From positions 35,104 to 99,103 of the forward strand of contig NZ_FWER01000019.1 of assembly GCF_900169785.1 (NCBI RefSeq): 64,000 bases of DNA, given 5' to 3'. Below the pieces are notes generated by a model. That model was not told the DNA's origin. It did not search any database and saw nothing but the letters and a program-made list of their open reading frames with translations. This document shows, piece after piece, positions 25,362-33,719 of this stretch. Made by a program: the position numbers and the translations under genes. Position 1 is the first letter of the stretch, and each line of letters opens with the position of its first letter. The DNA comes from Rhizobium sullae. Its GTDB lineage: Bacteria > Pseudomonadota > Alphaproteobacteria > Rhizobiales > Rhizobiaceae.

Positions 25362-26210
25362 ATGCAAGACGACCCCATTCCCAAGATCACCTTTCCGAAC
25401 GGCATCGAAGTCCCGGCCCTCGGCCAGGGCACCTGGAACATGGGAGAGCGGGCGTCGGAAGCCGAGCGCGAAATCTCGAGCCTCAAGGCCGGCATCGAGC
25501 TCGGCATGACACTGATCGACACGGCCGAAATGTACGGCGAGGGCGACTCCGAACGCATCGTTGGCCGCGCCATCAAGGGCCGGCGCGACGGGCTGTTCAT
25601 CGTGACCAAGGTCTATCCGTGGAATGCCAGCCGCAGGGGGACGATCGAGGCCTGCGAGAGAAGCCTCTCCCGTCTTGGTGTCGACCAGATCGATCTCTAC
25701 TTGCTGCATTGGCGTGGTGAACATCCGCTTGCCGACACGGTCGAGGCCTTCGAGGACCTGAAGGACGCCGGAAAGATCGGCACCTGGGGTGTTTCGAATT
25801 TCGATATCGGCGACATGGAGGAACTGCTTACCGTCCCAGGCGGCAGGCTTGTCGCCACCAACCAGGTTCTCTACAATCTCGCGCGGCGCGGCATCGAGTA
25901 CGATCTACTGCCTTGGTGCCAGAAGCACGATATCCCGGTCATGGCTTATTCGCCGATCGAGCAGGGCCGCATCCTGCACAATCCCGAGCTCATCCGCATC
26001 GCCAAGGCCAATCAGGCGACACCGGCGCAGGTTGCCCTCGCCTTTCTTCTCGAACGCGACGGCGTAATCGCCATCCCGAAGACGTCGAATGCCGAACGCG
26101 CCGCCGAAAACCGCGATTGCGTATCGCTCGATATCAGCGACGAGGATTGGGCAGCCCTCGACGCCGCCTTCCCGCCGCCGACTCGCAAATCGGCGCTCGA
26201 AATGCTCTGA
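25362..26210 (+). CDS. Aldo/keto reductase
   Basis: A 282-residue TIM-barrel NADPH-dependent reductase. The catalytic tetrad is visible: Asp and Tyr in LIDTAEMYGEGDSE, Lys in FIVTKVYPW, His in LYLLHWRGEH. The cofactor-binding end reads VIAIPKTSNAERAAEN. Overall it resembles the YeaE/MviM-side bacterial AKRs that reduce methylglyoxal or other small aldehydes. It is convergent with ilvH, and no operon partner is seen. Confidence 0.93.
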   Translation: MQDDPIPKITFPNGIEVPALGQGTWNMGERASEAEREISSLKAGIELGMTLIDTAEMYGEGDSERIVGRAIKGRRDGLFIVTKVYPWNASRRGTIEACERSLSRLGVDQIDLYLLHWRGEHPLADTVEAFEDLKDAGKIGTWGVSNFDIGDMEELLTVPGGRLVATNQVLYNLARRGIEYDLLPWCQKHDIPVMAYSPIEQGRILHNPELIRIAKANQATPAQVALAFLLERDGVIAIPKTSNAERAAENRDCVSLDISDEDWAALDAAFPPPTRKSALEML

Positions 26211-26237
26211 AAAGGCGGCGGCGAGCCAGACGCCGGT

Positions 26238-26810
26238 TCACATTCCCTGCGGGCCGCGGTTCATGGCCGCGATGCCTGTGCGGCAGACTTCGATCAGGCC
26301 GAGCGGCTTCATGATCGCCACGAACTGATCGATGTTCGAGGACTTGCCTGTGATTTCCAGAATGAAATGCTCGACGGTCGCATCGACTACTTTGGCATGG
26401 AAGGCATCGGCAAGACGCAACGTCTCGGCGCGCGTTTCGCCGGTCCCGACCACCTTGACGAGCGCCACTTCCCGTTCGATCGGCCGCTCCTGCCCGAGTT
26501 CGCGGGCGCGCACCGTCAGATCCACGACGCGATGCACCGGCACGATGCGCTCGAGCTGCGCCTTGATCTGCTCCAGCACATGCGGCGTACCGCGCGTCAC
26601 GATGGTGATGCGCGACAGATGCGCCTGATGCTCAGTTTCGGAGACCGTCAGACTTTCGATGTTGTAGCCCCGGCCGGAGAAGAGGCCGATGACGCGGGCA
26701 AGGACGCCTGGCTCGTTATCGACGAGGATCGAAAGGGTATGGTTCTCGGCGGCTGCGGTTTCCGGCGAGATGAAGTAGGCGGAGCCTGTCGGCTGTAGAT
26801 GTGCGTTCAT
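26238..26810 (-). CDS. ilvH: Acetolactate synthase small (regulatory) subunit
   Basis: Regulatory subunit of acetohydroxyacid synthase. It is 190 residues with an N-terminal ACT domain (LSILVDNEPGVLARVIGLFS, then RGYNIESLTV) that binds valine for feedback inhibition. The C-terminal ALS_ss_C domain ends FILEITGKSSNIDQFVAIMK. ATG 26808-26810 gives the usual family start; the extra upstream codons of the longer frame are spacer from ilvI. It follows ilvI by 25 bp in one transcript controlled by the attenuator at 28.7 kb. Confidence 0.95.
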   Translation of the reverse strand: MNAHLQPTGSAYFISPETAAAENHTLSILVDNEPGVLARVIGLFSGRGYNIESLTVSETEHQAHLSRITIVTRGTPHVLEQIKAQLERIVPVHRVVDLTVRARELGQERPIEREVALVKVVGTGETRAETLRLADAFHAKVVDATVEHFILEITGKSSNIDQFVAIMKPLGLIEVCRTGIAAMNRGPQGM

Positions 26811-26835
26811 TGTCTTGGCTTCCTCACCTTCGATA

Positions 26836-28629
26836 TCAAACGAGCTGACGGCCCTTGGCGTCGATCGCATTGGCGACCGCTTCGTCCGTGGCTTCGTCCG
26901 GCAGCAGCATCTCGTTATGCGCCTTGCCCGACGGGATCATCGGGAAGCAGTTGGCGAGATTGGCGACGCGGCAATCCAAGATGACCGGCTTTTTCACGTC
27001 GATCATCTCCTGGATCGTACCGTCGAGGTCATCCGGCTTTTCGCAGCGCAGGCCGACGGCGCCATAGGCCTCCGCCAGCTTCACGAAGTCCGGCATCGCC
27101 TCCGTATAGGAGTTGGACAGCCGGTTGCCGTGCAGCAGCTGCTGCCACTGGCGGACCATGCCCATGTATTGGTTGTTCATGATGAAGATCTTGATCGGCG
27201 CATTGTGCTGGATCGCCGCCGACATTTCCTGGATGCACATCTGGATCGAGGCATCGCCGGCAATATCGATGACGAGGCTTTCGGGATGGGCGATCTGCAC
27301 GCCGAGCGCTGCGGGCAGGCCGTAACCCATCGTGCCGAGGCCGCCCGAGGTCATCCAGCGGTTCGGCTGTTCGAAGCCGAAGAACTGCGCTGCCCACATC
27401 TGATGCTGGCCAACTTCGGTGGTGATGTAGGTGTCGCGGTCCTTTGTCAGTTCATAAAGACGCTCGAGCGCGTATTGCGGCATGATGACGTCGTTACTCT
27501 TCGTGTAGGCGAAGGAATTGCGCGCGCGCCAGCGTGCGATGCTCGTCCACCAGTCGGAAAGTTGGCCCTTCTCCGGCCTCTTCGGCAGGGCACGCCACAG
27601 GCGGACCATGTCTTCCAGCACGTACGCGACGTCGCCGCGGATGGGGATGTCGACGCGAACGTTCTTGTTGATCGAGGACGGGTCGATGTCGATGTGGATC
27701 TTCTTGGAATTCGGTGAGAAGGCATTGATGCGGCCGGTAATGCGGTCGTCGAAGCGGGCGCCGATGCAGACCATGACGTCGCAATCGTGCATCGCCATGT
27801 TGGCCTCGTAGGAACCATGCATGCCGAGCATCTTCAGCCAGTTTTTGCCGGAGGCCGGATAGGCGCCAAGGCCCATCAGCGTCGAAGTGATCGGGAAGTC
27901 GGTGAGTTCCACCAGCTCGCGCAGTAGCCTGCAGGCTTCCGGACCGGAATTGATGACGCCGCCGCCGGAATAGATGACAGGACGGCGCGCATTGGCCATC
28001 AGCTCGATTGCCGCATGAATCTGGTTGAGATCGCCCTGGAGTTTCGGCTGATAGCTTCTCTGAATCGTATGATCGGACGGCGGCGTATAGGTGCCTGTCG
28101 CGAACTGGACGTCCTTCGGAATATCGACGACGACCGGGCCGGGCCGGCCGGACTGGGCGATGCGGAAGGCTTCATGGATAACGGCAGCGAGCTCGTTGAC
28201 ATCCTTGACCAGCCAGTTGTGCTTGGTGCAAGGCCGCGTGATCCCGACGGTATCGCATTCCTGGAAGGCGTCTGAACCGATGAGCGAGGTCGGCACCTGG
28301 CCGGTGAGGCAGACGAGCGGGATCGAATCCATCAGAGCGTCCTGCAGCGGCGTGACGGCATTGGTTGCACCCGGACCGGAGGTGACCAGCATGACGCCGA
28401 CCTTGCCGGTCGAGCGGGCATAGCCTTCGGCGGCATGGCCGGCGCCCTGCTCATGGCGGACGAGGATATGCTTGATCTCGTCCTGCTGGAAGATCTCGTC
28501 ATAGATCGGCAGCACGGCGCCGCCCGGATAGCCGAAGAGATGCTCGACACCGTTGTCCTTCAGCGCCCGCAGAACGATTTCCGCTCCTGTCATCCGATTG
28601 TCTGCCGTCTGCTTGTCCGTGCCCGTCAT
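26836..28629 (-). CDS. ilvI: Acetolactate synthase large (catalytic) subunit
   Basis: Thiamine-diphosphate-dependent condensation of two pyruvates, or pyruvate with 2-ketobutyrate, the first common step to valine, leucine and isoleucine. The 597-residue protein has the ThDP Glu in VRHEQGAGHAAEGYARSTGK. The GDG-type metal motif is GDASIQM...NNQYMGMV. FAD and substrate-site segments such as GLGAYPASGKNWLKMLGMHG are present. It forms the catalytic core with IlvH. The gene is preceded by a leader peptide and terminator (28695-28809). Confidence 0.97.
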   Translation of the reverse strand: MTGTDKQTADNRMTGAEIVLRALKDNGVEHLFGYPGGAVLPIYDEIFQQDEIKHILVRHEQGAGHAAEGYARSTGKVGVMLVTSGPGATNAVTPLQDALMDSIPLVCLTGQVPTSLIGSDAFQECDTVGITRPCTKHNWLVKDVNELAAVIHEAFRIAQSGRPGPVVVDIPKDVQFATGTYTPPSDHTIQRSYQPKLQGDLNQIHAAIELMANARRPVIYSGGGVINSGPEACRLLRELVELTDFPITSTLMGLGAYPASGKNWLKMLGMHGSYEANMAMHDCDVMVCIGARFDDRITGRINAFSPNSKKIHIDIDPSSINKNVRVDIPIRGDVAYVLEDMVRLWRALPKRPEKGQLSDWWTSIARWRARNSFAYTKSNDVIMPQYALERLYELTKDRDTYITTEVGQHQMWAAQFFGFEQPNRWMTSGGLGTMGYGLPAALGVQIAHPESLVIDIAGDASIQMCIQEMSAAIQHNAPIKIFIMNNQYMGMVRQWQQLLHGNRLSNSYTEAMPDFVKLAEAYGAVGLRCEKPDDLDGTIQEMIDVKKPVILDCRVANLANCFPMIPSGKAHNEMLLPDEATDEAVANAIDAKGRQLV

Positions 28630-28694
28630 GTTTTCTGTTCCATTTTGACTGCTGGGATTGAGGTCTTTGGTGCGGATGCCTGGATTTCAGGCAT

Positions 28695-28716
28695 AAAAAA
28701 AGGCCCCAGAGGGAGC
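28695..28716 (-). terminator. Attenuator terminator upstream of ilvI
   Basis: On the minus strand GGCTCC pairs with GGGGCC (one G-U) across a CTCT loop and is followed by seven Ts. It lies between the leader peptide and ilvI, the position of an amino-acid attenuator. Confidence 0.8.
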
Positions 28717-28726
28717 CTGTCATCTA

Positions 28727-28774
28727 GCGCATGGGTGGCTGTCGCCGGATGGTTACACCATCCTGCCCATGCGC
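28727..28774 (-). promoter_or_regulatory. Leader pause/anti-terminator hairpin of the ilv attenuator
   Basis: GCGCATGGG (28727-28735) pairs perfectly with CCCATGCGC (28766-28774), with an inner GGATGG/CCATCC stem that brackets the leader-peptide stop codon. Ribosome stalling at the Ile/Leu/Val codons would disrupt this stem and change pairing downstream. Confidence 0.7.
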
Positions 28775-28809
28775 TTTCCCACCACAATAAGAACCGCTGC
28801 GATTTTCAT
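28753..28809 (-). CDS. ilvIH leader peptide (attenuation)
   Basis: An 18-codon frame, MKIAAVLIVVGKRMGRMV, ends in TAA inside the attenuator hairpin. Six of residues 3-10 are Ile, Leu or Val, the end products of the pathway. Low charged Ile, Leu or Val tRNA would stall the ribosome here and favour read-through into ilvI. The start is only a few bases from the expected transcription start of the promoter at 28818-28846, so the message may be nearly leaderless. No Shine-Dalgarno sequence fits. Confidence 0.85.
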   Translation of the reverse strand: MKIAAVLIVVGKRMGRMV

Positions 28810-28817
28810 GGGCGCAA

Positions 28818-28846
28818 TTGATAGACAGAAAATTTCACAGCGTCAA
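28818..28846 (-). promoter_or_regulatory. Sigma-70-type promoter of the ilvIH leader
   Basis: On the minus strand TTGACG (28841-28846) and TATCAA (28818-28823) are separated by 17 bp. Transcription would start near 28811, two or so bases before the leader ATG. Confidence 0.6.
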
Positions 28847-28951
28847 CGCTTGCCGAAATAAAAAATCGGCGCCCGGCGCACCATGCCGCGTCGGCTATCC
28901 CATTAAGAAACAAGGTCCCGGAAGGATTTTGTTAAAGGATAAATCATAGGA

Positions 28952-31015
28952 TTGCTGGCTAACGTAGGGAGTGGGCCGTTGCTCAACAACGACTTGCAAA
29001 CGTCAGGCACAGCCAGCGAGCAGGACCGCCGCGACAATCTAACCCCCGGGAATCGCTTCCTTGGCCGTGTCGTCGCGTGCAGCGGTTCCCGCGCGACCAT
29101 CGCCGCCATCGCGGAGGCCGGAGGCACCGATCTTACCGAACTCTGGTCCGTGGGCCGCCTGATCTCGATCAGCGTCGGCCGAAACCGCGTCGTCGCTCTC
29201 GTCTATGCCATGAACACCGGCACGCATGCCTGGGGCGAAGGACAGGACAACTATTTCAGGATCGAGACCGAACTGCTCGGCGAGGTTCGTGTCGAGGAAG
29301 ACGGCCGCGAGGAATTCTCGACCGGAATTTCGTGCTACCCCCATCTTGGGGCTATCGCCCACCGCATCCGCGCCGCCGATCTGATGCGCATCTACGACGC
29401 CGGCGCCGGAACGACGGCGGTCATCGGCAAGCTCACCCAGGACGAAAGCATCGACGCGGCGATCCACGTCCCGTCGATGCTCTCCAAGCATTTCGCGATC
29501 GTCGGCTCCACCGGCGTCGGCAAATCCACGGCCGTCTCCCTGCTTTTGCATAAGGCGATAGAAGCTGATCCGAAACTGCGTGTCCTGATCCTCGATCCGC
29601 ACAACGAATTCGCCGCCGCCTTCCCGAAGCATTCGGTCGTGATCGACACCGACACGCTCGACCTGCCCTTCTGGCTGATGCGGCTTGAAGAATTCGCCGA
29701 AGTCGTCTTTCGCGGCCGCACGCCGGTGCCGGAAGAACTCGACATGCTTCGCGACATCATGCCGGACGCCAAGCGCGCCTTCCGCGGCAGCGACAATTCG
29801 CTCGTCCGGCGCACGACCGAAAAGAGCTCGATCACCGCCGATACGCCAGTCCCCTACCGCATGGCCGACCTGCTGGCGCTCATCGACGAGCGCATCGGCC
29901 GTCTCGAAGGCCGTGCCGAGAAGCCCTTCCTGCGCTCATTGAAGATGCGCATCATCGCGGCGATCAACGATCCGCGCTACCACTTCATGTTCTCCAACAA
30001 CACGATCAGCGACACGATCATGGACACCGTGGCGCAGATCTTCCGCATTCCCGGCGACGGCCGGCCGATCTGCACGTTCCAGCTTTCCGGCATCCCGTCG
30101 GAAGTGGTGAATTCAGTCGCTTCTGTTCTTTGCCGCATGGCCTTCGAAATCGGCCTCTGGAGCGACGGCGCCGTTCATATGCTTGTCGTCTGCGAGGAAG
30201 CGCACCGCTATGTTCCGGCTGATCCGAATCTCGGCTTCATCCCGACCCGCCAGGCGATTGCCCGTATCGCCAAGGAAGGCCGCAAATACGGCGTCTCGCT
30301 TGGCATCATCACGCAGCGCCCCGGCGAACTCGACCAGACGATCCTCTCGCAGTGCTCGACGCTGTTTGCCATGCGCCTTGCCAACGACCGCGACCAGGAC
30401 ATCATCCGCTCGGCAATCCCGAACTCGTCGATCTCGACGACAAGCTTCATCTCCTCGATCGGCAACGGCGAAGCGATCGCCTTCGGCGAGGCGATCAGCG
30501 TGCCAATGCGCATGCGCTTTTCGCGGGTCGAGCAGCATTTGCTACCAAAGGCGAACGGGGCGACCGCCAAACATTCCGACGAAGATCCCGACACCGTCGA
30601 TCTGCGCAAGATCGTGACGCGCATGCGCGCCGTCAGCGGCGGGCCGGATATTTCGTCCTTCCAGCAAAGCTACAGCACAGCGCAGAGCGACATGCTGTTC
30701 GACGACGAAGAGCCGCCGGAGGATGTGCCCTATCCGGCACCCGTCTCTGCCCCACCGCTGGCACCGACCGATTCCTACAGGCCGGACATGCTGCCGCGCA
30801 GCGATGCACCTCGCGAGCCGCAAACCGTACCGCCGCAGACATCTCTGGACAGCCGCCTGGAAGCTCTTCGGCGCGAGATGCGCCTCGAGGAGACAGTTCC
30901 TCAGAAACCGGCATTCTCGCAGGATTCCACCGCTACGCCGCGCCGCGAGCCCGGCATGTCGCTCCGCGACAGCATTCTCAAGAAGCCGCTGAGCAGCCTC
31001 TACAACAAGGATTGA
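28952..31015 (+). CDS. HerA/DUF87-type P-loop ATPase (VirB4/FtsK-related)
   Basis: A 687-residue protein with an N-terminal HAS-barrel-like region (NRFLGRVVACSGSRATIAAI). The DUF87 ATPase core has Walker A FAIVGSTGVGKSTAVSLLLH (about 183-202) and Walker B MLVVCEEAHRY (about 409-419). The arginine-finger-type segment FAMRLANDRDQDIIRSAIP follows. The C-terminal 100 residues are Pro-rich and probably disordered. HerA ATPases pump or translocate DNA. No NurA nuclease lies beside it. The start is uncertain: TTG 28952, or TTG 28979 with GGGAG upstream. Confidence 0.87.
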   Translation: MLANVGSGPLLNNDLQTSGTASEQDRRDNLTPGNRFLGRVVACSGSRATIAAIAEAGGTDLTELWSVGRLISISVGRNRVVALVYAMNTGTHAWGEGQDNYFRIETELLGEVRVEEDGREEFSTGISCYPHLGAIAHRIRAADLMRIYDAGAGTTAVIGKLTQDESIDAAIHVPSMLSKHFAIVGSTGVGKSTAVSLLLHKAIEADPKLRVLILDPHNEFAAAFPKHSVVIDTDTLDLPFWLMRLEEFAEVVFRGRTPVPEELDMLRDIMPDAKRAFRGSDNSLVRRTTEKSSITADTPVPYRMADLLALIDERIGRLEGRAEKPFLRSLKMRIIAAINDPRYHFMFSNNTISDTIMDTVAQIFRIPGDGRPICTFQLSGIPSEVVNSVASVLCRMAFEIGLWSDGAVHMLVVCEEAHRYVPADPNLGFIPTRQAIARIAKEGRKYGVSLGIITQRPGELDQTILSQCSTLFAMRLANDRDQDIIRSAIPNSSISTTSFISSIGNGEAIAFGEAISVPMRMRFSRVEQHLLPKANGATAKHSDEDPDTVDLRKIVTRMRAVSGGPDISSFQQSYSTAQSDMLFDDEEPPEDVPYPAPVSAPPLAPTDSYRPDMLPRSDAPREPQTVPPQTSLDSRLEALRREMRLEETVPQKPAFSQDSTATPRREPGMSLRDSILKKPLSSLYNKD

Positions 31016-31019
31016 GTGC

Positions 31020-31280
31020 TTACTGCCCCTGAGGTTGCCTGGTAGCAGCGGCAATTACGCTCAGGTGGCGCTCTATCAGCGTCAGAAAGGCGATCGTTCC
31101 GCAGACCAGCGCGGCGACCGCGATGCCAGCGATCGCGCCGACGATCGCTCCGATCACGAACATTCCGGACCCGCCCTGAGCCGAGGCGGTGGTTGCGCCG
31201 GAGAGCGTGCAAAATGCCAGGATGACGACTGCGATCAAGGCATTGATGGAAGCGAGCGTCTTTGCAAGAAAATTGTTCAT
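31020..31280 (-). CDS. Small two-helix membrane protein of unknown function
   Basis: An 86-residue protein with a hydrophobic, cleavable-looking N-terminus (LASINALIAVVILAFCTLSG) and a second long Gly/Ala/Val helix (GMFVIGAIVGAIAGIAVAAL). A GAGGAT ribosome-binding site lies upstream. It sits between the convergent HerA-like gene and miaA. Similar small proteins are common in Rhizobiaceae; no function was recognised. Confidence 0.6.
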   Translation of the reverse strand: MNNFLAKTLASINALIAVVILAFCTLSGATTASAQGGSGMFVIGAIVGAIAGIAVAALVCGTIAFLTLIERHLSVIAAATRQPQGQ

Positions 31281-31352
31281 GGCATCCTCGGTCCGATGGT
31301 TTCTGTTCCTAGTGATTATAACGAGCTGACAAACTTGGAGCTTACGCGCTGA

Positions 31353-32255
31353 TCACGGCTGCGGCGATGTCAGGTGCTTCCAGCTCTCGTCCATCTGATT
31401 GCGAAACCAGGTCATCTGCCGCTTGGCATATTGCCGCGTCGCAGCGGCACCCTTTTCGATCACTTCGCTGCGCGTCATCTCGCCTTTCAGCATGGCCGCA
31501 ATCTGCGAGACGCCGATTGCCTTCATCACCGGCATTTCCGGTGAAAGGCCGAGCGCCAAAAGCGTCTTGACCTCATCTTCAGCACCCTGCTCCAGCATTT
31601 TCTCGAAGCGCCCGTTGATGCGCTGGTGGAGCACAGCGCGCTCCGGCAGGACGACGACCTTTTCAGCGCTTGCCGGATCGACGATCACCGGCCCTGCCCG
31701 TTCTTGGTAACGCAGAATCGATTGCCCCGTTGCCGCCACGACCTCCAGGGCACGCACGATGCGCTGCCCGTCCTGGATGCTGAGACTGCCTGCAGCCGCC
31801 GGATCGAGCCTGACAAGCTCGGCATGCAGCGCCTCCGCTCCTTCATCCAGCAAACGCGCCCGCAGGCGGGTGCGGATCTCCTCCGGTATCGCCGGCATAT
31901 CCGATAGGCCGCCGGTCAGCGCCTTGAAGTAAAGCCCCGTCCCGCCTACGAAAACCGGCAATTGCCCCTTGGCGCGTAGCTCGGGCAGCAACACCGTGAC
32001 GTCGCGCAGCCAGGCCCCCGTCGAATAGAGATCGCCGGCCGGCACATAACCGTAGAGATGATGCGGCACGCCCTGCATCTCCGCCTCGGACGGCCGCGCG
32101 GTCAGGATGCGAAGCGTATCGTAGACCTGCATGCTGTCGGCGTTGATGACAGCGCCGCCGTGGCGTTTCGCCAATTCCACAGCAAGCGCGGACTTGCCGC
32201 TGGCAGTCGGCCCGGTTATCAGGATCGCACTTGTTGCGCTCAGAAGGTTTTCCAT
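31353..32255 (-). CDS. miaA: tRNA dimethylallyltransferase
   Basis: Adds the isopentenyl group to A37 of tRNAs that read codons starting with U. The 300-residue protein has the P-loop ILITGPTASGKSALAVELAK, then AVINADSMQVYDTLRILTA, and the later FVGGTGLYFKALTGGLSD and YAKRQMTWFRNQ motifs. Its ATG (32253-32255) abuts the serB ATG on the other strand, so each promoter must lie inside the other gene's coding region or be very short. Confidence 0.96.
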   Translation of the reverse strand: MENLLSATSAILITGPTASGKSALAVELAKRHGGAVINADSMQVYDTLRILTARPSEAEMQGVPHHLYGYVPAGDLYSTGAWLRDVTVLLPELRAKGQLPVFVGGTGLYFKALTGGLSDMPAIPEEIRTRLRARLLDEGAEALHAELVRLDPAAAGSLSIQDGQRIVRALEVVAATGQSILRYQERAGPVIVDPASAEKVVVLPERAVLHQRINGRFEKMLEQGAEDEVKTLLALGLSPEMPVMKAIGVSQIAAMLKGEMTRSEVIEKGAAATRQYAKRQMTWFRNQMDESWKHLTSPQP

Positions 32256-33146
32256 ATGGCTCTCGTTGCCACGCTTGTTGCCAATCCGTCAAATCCCGTC
32301 CTCACGCCGAGGTTCGCCGAACAGGCCGCCGAAACCGTGAAGGCATCCGGGCTCTACTGGCTGGCGGATGGTATCGCCTGCGATATCGCCCTTCGCGACG
32401 GCACCGATACGCAAGCCGCAGAGGCGAATATCCTCGCCATCATCGCCAGCGCGCCGATCGATCTGGTCGTCCAGGAGGCCGAAACGCGCCGCAAGAAACT
32501 GCTGATCGCCGACATGGATTCGACGATGATCGGACAGGAGTGCATCGATGAGCTCGCCGCCGAAGTCGGCCTCAAGGACGAGGTCGCAGCTATCACGGCG
32601 CGTGCCATGAACGGCGAGATCGCTTTTGAACCCTCCCTTCGCGAACGCGTGGCGCTTCTGAAGGGCCTGCCCGTCTCGGTCGTCGACGAGGTCATCGCTA
32701 AGCGCATCACGCTGACGCCAGGCGGTCCGGAACTGATCGCCACGATGAAATCGAAAGGCTGTTACACCGCCCTCGTCTCCGGCGGCTTCACTGTCTTCAC
32801 CAACCGCATTGCCGCAATCCTCGGCTTCGACGAAAACCGCGCCAACATCCTTCTCGAAGAGGACGGCCAGCTCTCCGGCTTCGTCGCCGAGCCGATCCTC
32901 GGCAAGCAGGCCAAGGTGGATGCGCTCAGCGACATTTCCGCGAGGCTCGGCATCTCCACCGAAGAAGCGATTGCCGTCGGCGACGGCGCCAACGATCTCG
33001 GCATGATCCATCTTGCCGGTTCCGGCGTCGCCTTGCACGCCAAACCCACCGTCGCCGCCGAAGCGAAAATGCGCATCAACCACGGCGATCTGACCGCGCT
33101 CCTTTATATCCAGGGCTACCGCAAGACGGATTTTGTGACGCCATGA
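32256..33146 (+). CDS. serB: Phosphoserine phosphatase
   Basis: Last step of serine synthesis; a HAD-superfamily phosphatase of 296 residues. The nucleophile motif is LLIADMDSTMIGQECIDELA (D86, D88), motif II TALVSGGFTVF, and the metal site AIAVGDGANDLGMI. An N-terminal ACT-like region of about 75 residues precedes it. AGAAGG is 8 nt before the ATG. A GNAT gene follows with an ATGA overlap. Confidence 0.95.
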   Translation: MALVATLVANPSNPVLTPRFAEQAAETVKASGLYWLADGIACDIALRDGTDTQAAEANILAIIASAPIDLVVQEAETRRKKLLIADMDSTMIGQECIDELAAEVGLKDEVAAITARAMNGEIAFEPSLRERVALLKGLPVSVVDEVIAKRITLTPGGPELIATMKSKGCYTALVSGGFTVFTNRIAAILGFDENRANILLEEDGQLSGFVAEPILGKQAKVDALSDISARLGISTEEAIAVGDGANDLGMIHLAGSGVALHAKPTVAAEAKMRINHGDLTALLYIQGYRKTDFVTP

Positions 33147-33709
33147 CAGTGATCGCGACGACGGAGCGTCTGCTTTTGCGCAATTGGACGGATGCGGACC
33201 GGCCACTTTTCCACGAGATCAATTCCGATCCCGAAGTGATGGAATTCTTCGCCTTCCGCCGCGGCCGCGCCGAAGCAGATTCGATGCTGGACGGCATCCG
33301 CGATGCCATTGCCACCACAGGGCTTGGCTTCTATGCCATGGCCCTGAAGGAAACCGACGAACCGATCGGCTTTTGCGGCCTCTGGAAGCCAGATCTCGAA
33401 CCGTTCCTCCCGGCGGGCACAATCGAAATCGGCTGGCGCCTTGCGAAGCGGCATTGGGGCAAGGGATATGCGACAGAAGCGGGAGAGGCGGCACTCCGCC
33501 ATGGCTTCACCCAATTTGCTCCTCCTGAAATCGTCTCTTTCGCGGTAACGGACAATCATCGTTCCACCGCGGTCATGCGCCGGCTTGGCCTGCATCACGA
33601 TCCGCACCGCGATTTCGACCATCCCCGCGTTCCCGACACGCATCCGCATCTAAAACGCCACGTGCTCTATGCGATCAGCCGTCAGCAATGGGAACGAGGG
33701 ATCGGCTGA
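33143..33709 (+). CDS. GNAT family N-acetyltransferase (RimJ/RimL type)
   Basis: A 188-residue acetyltransferase. The N-terminus TTERLLLRNWTDADRPLFHE and the acetyl-CoA segment IGWRLAKRHWGKGYATEAGE are typical of the RimJ/RimL group, which acetylates protein N-termini or small amines. Its ATG overlaps the serB stop (ATGA). The last ~52 codons and 10 bp beyond are duplicated at 52326-52492, at the far side of the accessory region. Confidence 0.92.
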   Translation: MTVIATTERLLLRNWTDADRPLFHEINSDPEVMEFFAFRRGRAEADSMLDGIRDAIATTGLGFYAMALKETDEPIGFCGLWKPDLEPFLPAGTIEIGWRLAKRHWGKGYATEAGEAALRHGFTQFAPPEIVSFAVTDNHRSTAVMRRLGLHHDPHRDFDHPRVPDTHPHLKRHVLYAISRQQWERGIG

Positions 33710-33719
33710 CGCCGTATGC
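33554..33719. repeat. Left copy of 166-bp direct repeat (3' end of GNAT gene)
   Basis: It matches 52326-52492 in the same orientation with about three differences (one inserted base, two substitutions). Weaker similarity continues beyond (ggatgtgc...gaac...ggga). The two copies bracket about 18.8 kb. Confidence 0.9.
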
